Shown here: one piece after another, positions 1 through 5,587 of the stretch
How the letters are laid out: every line of letters starts with the position of its first letter
How positions within the stretch are numbered: position 1 is the first letter of the stretch
The notes under the pieces: model-generated
Database searches by the model: none
Told to the model about the DNA's origin: nothing
What the model saw: the letters and a program-made list of their open reading frames with translations, nothing else
Made by a program: the position numbers and the translations under genes
NCBI GenBank assembly: GCA_903853185.1
Contig: CAINSX010000227.1
Coordinates: 1-5,931, forward strand
Length of the DNA: 5,931 bases
Direction of reading: 5' to 3'
Origin: an uncultured Opitutia bacterium
GTDB lineage: Bacteria; Verrucomicrobiota; Verrucomicrobiia; Opitutales; UBA953

Positions 1-705
1 CGCCTCATCGACTTCCTCCCGGGATTCCAGATCGCGAAGCAGGGCGACGTCTACGTGCCGGTCAAACCGAAGCACAGCATCGGCTCGTTCCATCGCCACT
101 GGGGCAACTTCGCCCATAAGGTGCGCGTCTACACCTATCTGCAACGCCTCGGCAAGGAAGGCGTCCGCCGGATGGCCGCGATGTCCGTGCTCTCCAGCCG
201 CTACCTCTTCTCGAAGCTCGGCAAGTCCTTCCCGTCGCTGCCCGCGGCGGCCGACGGCGTGCCACGCATGCACGAATTCATCCTCACGCTGACGGAAGAG
301 GACTTCAAGCGCATCGAGGCAGCCGGCATCCCGCGTGCGAGCATCATCGCCCGCGTCGGCAAGCTGTTCCTCGACTTCGGTTTCCACGCCCCGACGGTCG
401 CCTTCCCCGAGGTCTTCGGCCTGATGATCGAGCCGACGGAATCCTACACGAAGGATGAGCTGGACCGCTTCGCCGAGGTCGTCCTGGCCATCGGCGACCT
501 CATCCGCACGAACCCGGAAGTCCTCAAATCCACCCCTCGCTTCACGCCGGTGGACCGCGTCGACGAAGTCGCCGCCAACCGCAACCTCGTGCTCAGCGAA
601 CGCCTTACGGGGCTTCCGCTGATCAACGAGAACCGTCTCTCGCCCGTCCTGCTCAACGCGATGCCCATCGCGGAGATCAAGCAGCGCGTGCTGGCGACGG
701 TCTGA
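1..705 (+). CDS. gcvPB: Glycine dehydrogenase (decarboxylating) subunit 2, C-terminal part (5' end outside the window)
   Basis: This is the P-protein of the glycine cleavage system, a cytoplasmic PLP enzyme that decarboxylates glycine and passes the aminomethyl group to the lipoyl arm of H-protein. The frame is open from base 1, so the 234 visible codons are the C-terminal half of a roughly 490-500 aa subunit; the GTG at 55 is internal, not a start. Family landmarks are visible: the NFAHKVRVYTYLQRLGKEGVRRM stretch (residues about 37-59, compare NFGVLVRAYTYIRxLGxEGLRR), a GFHAPTVAFPE segment, and MIEPTESYTKDELDRF (family MIEPTETESKETLDRF). The PLP-lysine motif lies upstream of the window. The tail after the usual VDEV/RNLVL ending is about 30 residues longer than in the shortest homologues I recall. 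The two-subunit (PA/PB) form is inferred from the resemblance. The next gene is convergent, with no gap between the stop codons. Confidence 0.9.
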   Translation, partial: RLIDFLPGFQIAKQGDVYVPVKPKHSIGSFHRHWGNFAHKVRVYTYLQRLGKEGVRRMAAMSVLSSRYLFSKLGKSFPSLPAAADGVPRMHEFILTLTEEDFKRIEAAGIPRASIIARVGKLFLDFGFHAPTVAFPEVFGLMIEPTESYTKDELDRFAEVVLAIGDLIRTNPEVLKSTPRFTPVDRVDEVAANRNLVLSERLTGLPLINENRLSPVLLNAMPIAEIKQRVLATV

Positions 706-708
706 TCA
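703..708. other. TGATCA palindrome holding both convergent stop codons
   Basis: The gcvPB stop TGA occupies 703-705. The sensor-kinase stop TGA, read on the minus strand, occupies 706-708. Together they form the self-complementary hexamer TGATCA. There is no intergenic base and so no room for a dedicated terminator between the genes. I see no GC-rich stem followed by a T-run on either strand nearby, so transcripts from both sides probably read into the opposing gene. Confidence 0.85.
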
Positions 709-2163
709 GGGCTTCGGAAGGCGGACGACAAAGACGGTACCCTTACCGACCTCACTGGTCACGGTGATTGTGCCCCCGTGGGCTTCAACCGTCTGCTTGA
801 CGATCGCGAGGCCGAGGCCGGCGCCGCCGGTGTGACGGGAACGCGAGGCATCGACGCGCCGAAAGCGCTCGAAGATACCGCCCAAGTTCTCTGGCGCGAT
901 GCCGCGACCGTCGTCGGCCACGCGTAACTCCGCGAAGCCGTCGGAAACACCGGTCGTCACGGTCACGGTGACCCCCGCTTCGTTATGCAGGATGGCGTTG
1001 ATGGTAAGATTGAGGATCACGCGGCCCAAGCGGCCGGCGTCGCCCATGACGGGCGCGCCTTCGAGCTGCGCAACGAGCTTGGCGCCATGCTCGCGGGCGA
1101 CGCGTCCAAGCAAGGCGACGGATTCGTCGGCCAGGTCGGCCAGGTCGCAGGCATCCTGCGCGACGGGCCGGCCGGCATCACCTTGGGCCAGCTCCAGCAG
1201 GGCGTCGGAAATCGACTTCATACGAAGCGCTGACTGCTTGATGGTCTCGAGCGTGGCGCGGTATTCCTCCGGCTTACGCTCCTGACGCAAAGCACCCTGA
1301 CTGTCGGAAAGGATGACCGTCAGCGGCGTCCGCAGTTCGTGCGAGGCGTCGGCGGTGAACTGAGCCATGTGCTCGCGAGCGGCGTTCATCTTTCCGAAGG
1401 TGTCGTTGAGCACCACGGCGAGGCGGCCGAGCTCGCTCTCGGTATCCTCGACATCGATCTGGCGACCAAAGTCGCCGGCGGCGATGCCTTCGGCGTCCGC
1501 GGCGATACGGTCGATGGGCTTGAGCGAACGCCCGGCCAGCACCCAGCCGATGCCGCAGCCGACAAACACGATAGCGAATCCGGCGAGGGCCAGGCTCCGG
1601 GCCAGCGCAGCGAGCGCGCCATCCAGTTGCGCGGTCGGGCTCCCGAACATGACGAGATTGCGGCCAGGCGGACGATGCAGCAGGACCCGATGGCCGGGCA
1701 ACGTGACCATGAGGTCTTGCGGGCGGGCGGGGCCGTCGTCCGGCTTCGCCTCGAGGTCGGCTAAGGCCTGGGTGACCAGCTCCGGTTCGGCCGGCGCGTT
1801 GGCGGAGCGATAGAGGGAGTGACCTTCGAGGTCGACGACCTGAATCCAGACGCCGGTACCGGCGACCTCGACCAAGGCGGCCTTCGCCTTCGTCGCGCGC
1901 TGCTCCGGGCTGTCCGCCCGGGCGGCCGCCTTGCCGTTGGGACGGACGGCGGGCGCAGGATTACGTGGACCGGCGACGCCGGGGACAACTTCATTAAGCG
2001 CACCCATGCCGCGGGTCATCTCCTGACGCAGACGGAGGTCCAGCTCCTGCAGGCGGGCCTGCTTCTCATGACGGTAGAAGGCGACCAGCAACACGGCGGC
2101 CGTAGCGGCGAGCAGGCCGAAGTTCCAGGCCAGGATGCGCCAGCGGATGGAATGGAAGATCAT
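706..2163 (-). CDS. Two-component sensor histidine kinase, membrane-bound, HAMP-containing
   Basis: This 485-aa inner-membrane kinase should phosphorylate the response regulator encoded just upstream. Visible order: membrane segment 1 (about 9-29); a periplasmic sensor region (about 30-187) with an Ala/Pro/Arg/Lys-rich low-complexity stretch at about 60-97; membrane segment 2 (about 188-210); HAMP linker (about 208-262, with the SLKPIDRI start and SELGRL); HisKA with the H-box ASHELRTPL, phospho-acceptor His275 (codon 1339-1341) and a phosphatase-type E276-x-x-T279; then HATPase with an N-box (N385, N389), G1 box DDGRG (417-421), F-box FERFRRVD (431-438) and G2 box GGAGLGLAIV (446-455). All catalytic boxes are intact. 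The architecture resembles the QseC/PmrB/TctE class, but the stimulus cannot be read from the sequence. The ATG at 2163 is 4 bp after the regulator stop, with GAGG close upstream, so the two are probably co-transcribed and translationally coupled. Confidence 0.93.
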   Translation of the reverse strand: MIFHSIRWRILAWNFGLLAATAAVLLVAFYRHEKQARLQELDLRLRQEMTRGMGALNEVVPGVAGPRNPAPAVRPNGKAAARADSPEQRATKAKAALVEVAGTGVWIQVVDLEGHSLYRSANAPAEPELVTQALADLEAKPDDGPARPQDLMVTLPGHRVLLHRPPGRNLVMFGSPTAQLDGALAALARSLALAGFAIVFVGCGIGWVLAGRSLKPIDRIAADAEGIAAGDFGRQIDVEDTESELGRLAVVLNDTFGKMNAAREHMAQFTADASHELRTPLTVILSDSQGALRQERKPEEYRATLETIKQSALRMKSISDALLELAQGDAGRPVAQDACDLADLADESVALLGRVAREHGAKLVAQLEGAPVMGDAGRLGRVILNLTINAILHNEAGVTVTVTTGVSDGFAELRVADDGRGIAPENLGGIFERFRRVDASRSRHTGGAGLGLAIVKQTVEAHGGTITVTSEVGKGTVFVVRLPKP

Positions 2164-2167
2164 GGCC

Positions 2168-2836
2168 TCAGGGCGCCTTCGGGGCCGCCTCGATCACGTA
2201 ACCCAGGCCGCGGCGCGTCTTGATGAGCTCCGCGCCCAGCTTGCGACGCAGGTTGCAGACGTGCACTTCCAGTAGGTTCGAGAGCGTGTCCTCGTTCTCG
2301 TCGAAGAGGTGTTCGTAGAGCTCCGCGCGCGGCACCACGGCGCCGCGGCGATGCGCAAGGTATTCCAGTAGGCCGTATTCCCGGCCAGTGACGGGCTCAT
2401 CCTTGCCGGCCTTCGTGACGCGCCGGGCGGTCGTGTCGATCACGACGTCGCCGAGGGAGATCACCGCGGCGGCCGAGCTGTGGTTGCGACGGACGAGCGC
2501 ACGCAGACGGGCGAGCAGCTCCTGCTGCACGAAGGGCTTCGAGACGTAATCATCGGCGCCGAGATCGAGGCCAGCGACGCGATCGTCGACCGAATTACGG
2601 GCAGTGAGCATCATGACCGGAGTCCGCTTGGTGTGGCGCAGGCGGCGGAGCATCTCGCGTCCGTCCATGACCGGCATGAGGTAGTCGAGCACGATGGCGT
2701 CGTAATCGCACTCCATCGCCTTATGGAGACCTTCCTCGCCATTAGCCGCGGCGTCGGCGGCATAGCCTTCCTCGCGGAGCAGCTTCAGGAGGCTATTACG
2801 CAAGGGGGCTTCGTCTTCTACGATTAGGATGCGCAT
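2168..2836 (-). CDS. OmpR/PhoB-family DNA-binding response regulator
   Basis: This 222-aa cytoplasmic transcription factor is the partner of the downstream kinase. The receiver domain spans about residues 1-115, with acidic residues E7/D8, phospho-acceptor Asp51 (codon 2684-2686, in VLDYLMPVMDG), T78 in MLTAR and K100 in VSKPF. The winged-helix output domain spans about 126-215, with the recognition-helix region LSNLLEVHVCNLRRKLG and the wing RRGLGYV near the end. I chose the ATG at 2836 because MRILIVEDE is the usual family start. The frame also opens from a TTG at 2863, adding nine residues with no family counterpart. No good Shine-Dalgarno sequence precedes the ATG, and a -10-like hexamer overlaps the nine-residue extension, which also argues against the TTG start. 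The sequence is close to the QseB/PmrA/TctD branch, matching the PmrA-box-like repeat upstream. Target genes are unknown. Confidence 0.94.
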   Translation of the reverse strand: MRILIVEDEAPLRNSLLKLLREEGYAADAAANGEEGLHKAMECDYDAIVLDYLMPVMDGREMLRRLRHTKRTPVMMLTARNSVDDRVAGLDLGADDYVSKPFVQQELLARLRALVRRNHSSAAAVISLGDVVIDTTARRVTKAGKDEPVTGREYGLLEYLAHRRGAVVPRAELYEHLFDENEDTLSNLLEVHVCNLRRKLGAELIKTRRGLGYVIEAAPKAP

Positions 2837-2852
2837 CGGGAGCTGGACGTAT

Positions 2853-2886
2853 ATTCTACACAAACCGCCCTTAATCCAAGATTAAG
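2853..2886 (-). promoter_or_regulatory. Predicted response-regulator promoter with PmrA/QseB-like box
   Basis: On the minus strand TAGAAT (2853-2858) matches the -10 consensus at 5 of 6 bases. No good -35 follows at normal spacing. In its place, at 2870-2886, is CTTAATCCAAGATTAAG: a perfect 7-bp inverted repeat with a 3-bp centre, which can also be read as two TTAA cores 11 bp apart. It fits the known PmrA/QseB box YTTAAK-N5-YTTAAK apart from the first base of the second half. If +1 is near 2846, the box centre is near -32, where OmpR-family activators replace a weak -35. The leader would be only about 10 nt, consistent with the missing Shine-Dalgarno. Autoregulation of the two-component operon is an inference. 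Confidence 0.5.
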
Positions 2887-2898
2887 AAGTGCTTCGAC

Positions 2899-4143
2899 TT
2901 ACTCCGCCTTAATGAACCGACCCCGGGAAATGGCTGCATAGGAGCCGCAGATAATCGCCGACACCCCGCACACCCAGAAAACCTGCCCGGAGGTGATATG
3001 GAAGGTCTCGCGCGCGATCCATTGGACGCCGGCGGCGGCCATGATGCCGATGAAGCTCAGGCTGCTCACGGTACCTTGCACCGCGCCTTTGCTCTCGGGC
3101 GAGGGGCGATGCTGGATGACGGAGACAACCGGGACGATAAAGAGTCCGGCGGAGAAGCCCAAGGTGGCCATGCAGATACGGAACGTATCGGCCGTGACGC
3201 CTTCCATCCCCATCGGTACGGTGCTCAAAGCCAGGCCGAGGGCGCCGATCGGTACGAGGCGATATTCGATGTGGCCGCGCGAAGCGTAGCCGGCGACAAC
3301 GCTGCCGACACCAATGCCAAGGGCCAACGCGACGTTCATCATGCTATTCTGAAAGCCGGTAAGATTCAGCACGCTCTTCCCGAAGACCACCACGTTCATC
3401 ATCACCAAGGCCGAGATGAAATAGAAGCCTGTATTACCCCAGCACGCGCGCCAGAGATCGCGATCTTGCTTCATAACTCGGAGCTGACGCCAGAGGTCGG
3501 TGACGGGATTAATCCGGACCGGGCAGGTCGGGTCGGCGGCCGGCACATGCGTAATCCAGTGACTGAGTATCCAGCCACCGAAAGCAATCGCCACCAGGAT
3601 CGGACCGGCAATCCACTCCCGCCCCTTAAAGACGTCCGAGAAGATTCCGGCGGCCACCGTGCCAAGGATGACGCCGAGGAAAGTCAGCAACTCAAGGATA
3701 CCGTTACCCCAAGATAGTTTCTCATGCGGGAGGATTTCCGGCAGGATACCATACTTGGACGGAGCGAAGATGGCGCTGTGACAGCCCATCAGGAAAATAG
3801 CACACAACTTCAGCGGCAGGCCAGGAAGCGCCAAGGCCAGCGCGGCGAAAGCCATGATCCCCATCTCGGCTACCTTCACGCCCACCATCACGCGCTGCTT
3901 GCTATTCCGATCCGCCAACCAGCCGCCCAACATCGCGAAAAGGATGAAAGGAGCGGAGAAGACGGCCGTCACCAAGGAGACCAGCCGATCTTCCTCGGCG
4001 GCGCCGACGGCGCTAGCTAGGAGCACCAGGATGATCAGCTGCTTGAGCGCGTTATCGCTGAAAGCGTTCTGGAATTGCGTCCCCATCAAGCACCAGAAGC
4101 CACGTTGCCAGCCGGATGCCGAAGAAACAGGGGTATTGGCCAT
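2899..4143 (-). CDS. MFS transporter, LplT-like (lysophospholipid transporter family)
   Basis: This 414-aa polytopic inner-membrane protein has about 12 hydrophobic segments. The first, with the GTQFQNAFSDNALKQL signature (residues 21-36), resembles the start of LplT and of the MFS domain of Aas fusions. MFS motif A appears as GGWLADRNSKQR (73-84). The stretch IFAPSKYGILPEILPHEKL (125-143), followed by NGILELLTFLGVILG, is the best match to LplT (YSPAKYGILGEL...NGLMEG). In the characterised E. coli system, LplT flips lysophospholipids inward for re-acylation by Aas. Here no acyltransferase or acyl-ACP synthetase domain is fused or adjacent, so the substrate is inferred only. It follows metF after 56 bp on the same strand and could be co-transcribed. 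The ATG at 4143 has only GGGG nearby as a possible ribosome site. A general MFS efflux role is the alternative. Confidence 0.85.
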   Translation of the reverse strand: MANTPVSSASGWQRGFWCLMGTQFQNAFSDNALKQLIILVLLASAVGAAEEDRLVSLVTAVFSAPFILFAMLGGWLADRNSKQRVMVGVKVAEMGIMAFAALALALPGLPLKLCAIFLMGCHSAIFAPSKYGILPEILPHEKLSWGNGILELLTFLGVILGTVAAGIFSDVFKGREWIAGPILVAIAFGGWILSHWITHVPAADPTCPVRINPVTDLWRQLRVMKQDRDLWRACWGNTGFYFISALVMMNVVVFGKSVLNLTGFQNSMMNVALALGIGVGSVVAGYASRGHIEYRLVPIGALGLALSTVPMGMEGVTADTFRICMATLGFSAGLFIVPVVSVIQHRPSPESKGAVQGTVSSLSFIGIMAAAGVQWIARETFHITSGQVFWVCGVSAIICGSYAAISRGRFIKAE

Positions 4144-4199
4144 GCCCCATCACACGTCCGGCGGAGTGGCTTTACAAACCTATTGGAGGCCAGTGCGGC
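4144..4199. other. metF-MFS intergenic gap, no convincing signal
   Basis: This 56-base spacer separates the metF stop from the transporter start on the minus strand. I find no strong stem followed by a T-run and no convincing -35/-10 pair, so read-through from metF into the transporter gene is plausible but unproven. Confidence 0.4.
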
Positions 4200-5078
4200 T
4201 TAATCACGCAAGGCCGCGAACAGCTCCACCGCCGATTCAGCCTTATTGAGGATATACACGTGATAACCGGGTGCGCCACGGGCAACCAAGCCCCTCGCCT
4301 GACGGACCGCCCAGGAGACGCCGACCTGGCGCTGAGCCTCCTCGTCGGGGCCGCAGGCCTCGAGTTCCCGGACCAAGGCGTCCGGGATGCGTGCCTTGCA
4401 GAAGCCGCAAAAGTTGCGGGCCTGCTTCAGAGAAAGGACCGGCATGATGCCCGGCAAGATCGGCGCCACGACGCCGGCAGCTCGGGCCCGGGCGACGAAA
4501 CGGAAGTAGTCCTCGTTATCGAGGAAGAGCTGCGTGGTCACGAAGTCCGCTCCGGCCGCGACCTTGCCCGCGAGAAAACGGATGTCAGAAAGATCATCGA
4601 CAGCGTCCGGATGCCGCTCGGGGAAGCCAGCGACCCCGACCGCAAAACGTCCTGGCTGCTCCGCAGCGATCTGGCGGACGAGCCCCTGCGCGTGCGCGAA
4701 GCCCTCCGGATGCGCGATGAAGTCCTTCTGCCCTTTGGGCGGATCACCGCGCAAGGCGAGGATGCCAGAGAAACCGGCGCGGTCATATTCCTTGATGATG
4801 CCTGAGAGTTCGGCGCGGGAATGCCCGACGCAAGTCAGGTGCCCGATCAGCGGGATTCCCATCTTCACGAGCTCGGCCCCGTAGGTGATCGTGGTGTCAC
4901 GGGAGGTGCCCCCGGCACCGTAAGTCAGAGAGGCGAAATCAATGCCCAGCGGCTTCAGCGTTGCGGCGACCTTGAGCATGCGCGCACCACCCTCCACGTC
5001 CTTGGGTGGAAAGAACTCCACCGACACCGTGGGGCGCACGGGACTGCGGAGTGCATCGATGAGCAGTTGGCGTGACAT
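4200..5078 (-). CDS. metF: 5,10-methylenetetrahydrofolate reductase
   Basis: This 292-aa cytoplasmic FAD enzyme (E. coli MetF is 296 aa) reduces 5,10-methylene-THF to 5-methyl-THF, the methyl donor for methionine synthase. The TIM-barrel signatures are intact: VSVEFFPPK with the catalytic Glu21 (E. coli Glu28), LTYGAGGTSRDTT (51-63) for flavin binding, IGHLTCVGHSR (78-88), LALRGDPPKG with Asp112 (E. coli Asp120), TTQLFLDNE with Gln183, ILPGIMPV (207-214) and the C-terminal GYHVYILNKAE (271-281). The protein is full length. The ATG at 5078 fits the family N-terminus; the AGAAG just upstream lies inside a palindrome. metF has its own predicted promoter in the 52-bp gap after the DUF983 gene. 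Nearby gcvPB supplies the same folate pool but lies on the opposite strand. Confidence 0.97.
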   Translation of the reverse strand: MSRQLLIDALRSPVRPTVSVEFFPPKDVEGGARMLKVAATLKPLGIDFASLTYGAGGTSRDTTITYGAELVKMGIPLIGHLTCVGHSRAELSGIIKEYDRAGFSGILALRGDPPKGQKDFIAHPEGFAHAQGLVRQIAAEQPGRFAVGVAGFPERHPDAVDDLSDIRFLAGKVAAGADFVTTQLFLDNEDYFRFVARARAAGVVAPILPGIMPVLSLKQARNFCGFCKARIPDALVRELEACGPDEEAQRQVGVSWAVRQARGLVARGAPGYHVYILNKAESAVELFAALRD

Positions 5079-5085
5079 CTGAAGT

Positions 5086-5118
5086 ATCTTCTTATCTAGA
5101 TATGAAGATGTAAGTCAA
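5086..5118 (-). promoter_or_regulatory. Predicted metF promoter overlaid by a 24-bp palindromic operator
   Basis: On the minus strand TTGACT (5113-5118) matches the -35 consensus at 5 of 6 bases. It is followed after 16 bp by GATAAG (5091-5096), a 4 of 6 match to the -10. Positions 5086-5109 form a near-perfect palindrome: outer arms ATCTTC and GAAGAT, one mismatched pair at 5092/5103, and a perfect 10-bp core TATCTAGATA centred on TCTAGA. The palindrome covers most of the spacer and the -10 and ends 7 bp before the ATG. That position is typical for a dimeric repressor blocking RNA polymerase. Predicted +1 is near 5084, giving an almost leaderless mRNA. The symmetry is seen directly; operator function and the cognate regulator are inferred. 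Confidence 0.55.
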
Positions 5119-5130
5119 GGACCTATGCGG

Positions 5131-5535
5131 TCACTCGTCCCGACCTTCGCGACCGCCATTGGCGGGCAGTTCCCCCGGCATGGCCACGTGATAGGCCATC
5201 ACCATCCAGCAGAGCATGAGAGGGTAGACCAGGACGATGAAGCCAAAGGAACCGAAGATGCCAAGCAGGACGCCAGCGGTCACGGACAGCACCTTAAAGG
5301 CCACGAGGAAGCAGACGGGAATGATGACGAAGACGATGGCGGCGACATAGCCGATCGAAGTCGTCCCGGAATAGATGCCGGCCGAGCGGGCGAGATCCAT
5401 ACCACAGGACAGGCAGGCCTTATTCAGTCGGAACCACGAGGCGAGCAGGCCGCGCTTGCCGCAGTTGGGGCAATGGCAGAGGACACCTCGAGCGATGATA
5501 TCGCCCCGGGTGATTTTTAGCTCAGGTTCGTCCAT
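5131..5535 (-). CDS. DUF983 family zinc-ribbon membrane protein
   Basis: This is a 134-aa protein of unknown function. The N-terminal domain has two CxxC knuckles, C22-P-N-C25 and C41-L-S-C44, spaced as in DUF983 (CPxCGKGxL...CxxCGxD), probably binding one zinc ion on the cytoplasmic side. Two hydrophobic segments follow (about 61-81 and 87-116), then a short polar tail. I chose the ATG at 5535 because MDEPELKITRGDIIARG leads straight into the zinc ribbon and a GAGG lies 11 bases upstream. The frame stays open upstream to 5664, but that extension is Ser/Arg-rich, overlaps the preceding gene and has no family counterpart. It follows the acyltransferase-like gene by 52 bp on the same strand, so they may form an operon. 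Its stop is 52 bp before metF. The family match is confident; the role is not known. Confidence 0.85.
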   Translation of the reverse strand: MDEPELKITRGDIIARGVLCHCPNCGKRGLLASWFRLNKACLSCGMDLARSAGIYSGTTSIGYVAAIVFVIIPVCFLVAFKVLSVTAGVLLGIFGSFGFIVLVYPLMLCWMVMAYHVAMPGELPANGGREGRDE

Positions 5536-5557
5536 GCAGACAGCGTCCTCACGCGCG

Positions 5558-5577
5558 AAGGGAAGACAAGCGAAGAC
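5558..5577. repeat. Imperfect tandem 10-bp repeat in the DUF983 leader
   Basis: AAGGGAAGAC (5558-5567) is followed directly by AAGCGAAGAC (5568-5577), differing at one base. The pair sits in the 52-bp gap between the acyltransferase-like stop and the DUF983 start. A 10-bp direct repeat is close to one helical turn, as in some regulator sites, but two copies of a purine-rich 10-mer could also arise by chance or slippage. Confidence 0.45.
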
Positions 5578-5587
5578 CCGCCCTGCC

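Noticed and set aside
899..1813. Several + strand open frames opposite the sensor kinase gene
   Set aside because: They overlap each other and the kinase, have Ser/Arg/Ala-biased composition, and show no domain signatures.
2837..2863. A nine-residue N-terminal extension of the response regulator from a TTG
   Set aside because: MRILIVEDE at 2836 is the standard start of the family, and the extension overlaps the best -10 hexamer.
2880..2898. A possible terminator for the MFS gene: the GAAG/CTTC inverted repeat followed by TTAATCTT on the minus strand
   Set aside because: The stem is only 4 bp with a 2-base loop, which is not a feasible stable hairpin, and there is no real U-tract.
2998..3717. 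A 239-codon open frame on the + strand opposite the MFS transporter gene
   Set aside because: The translation is His/Asp/Gly/Arg-rich with no recognisable domain or membrane pattern, and it is fully antisense to a confident gene. It is a typical high-GC shadow frame.
4116..4805. A 229-codon + strand frame opposite metF
   Set aside because: It is antisense to the full-length, motif-complete metF gene, and the predicted protein is charged and low in recognisable features.
5079..5130. A SAM or SAH riboswitch upstream of metF
   Set aside because: The whole gap is 52 bp, the predicted leader is a few nucleotides long, and none of the conserved riboswitch cores is visible.
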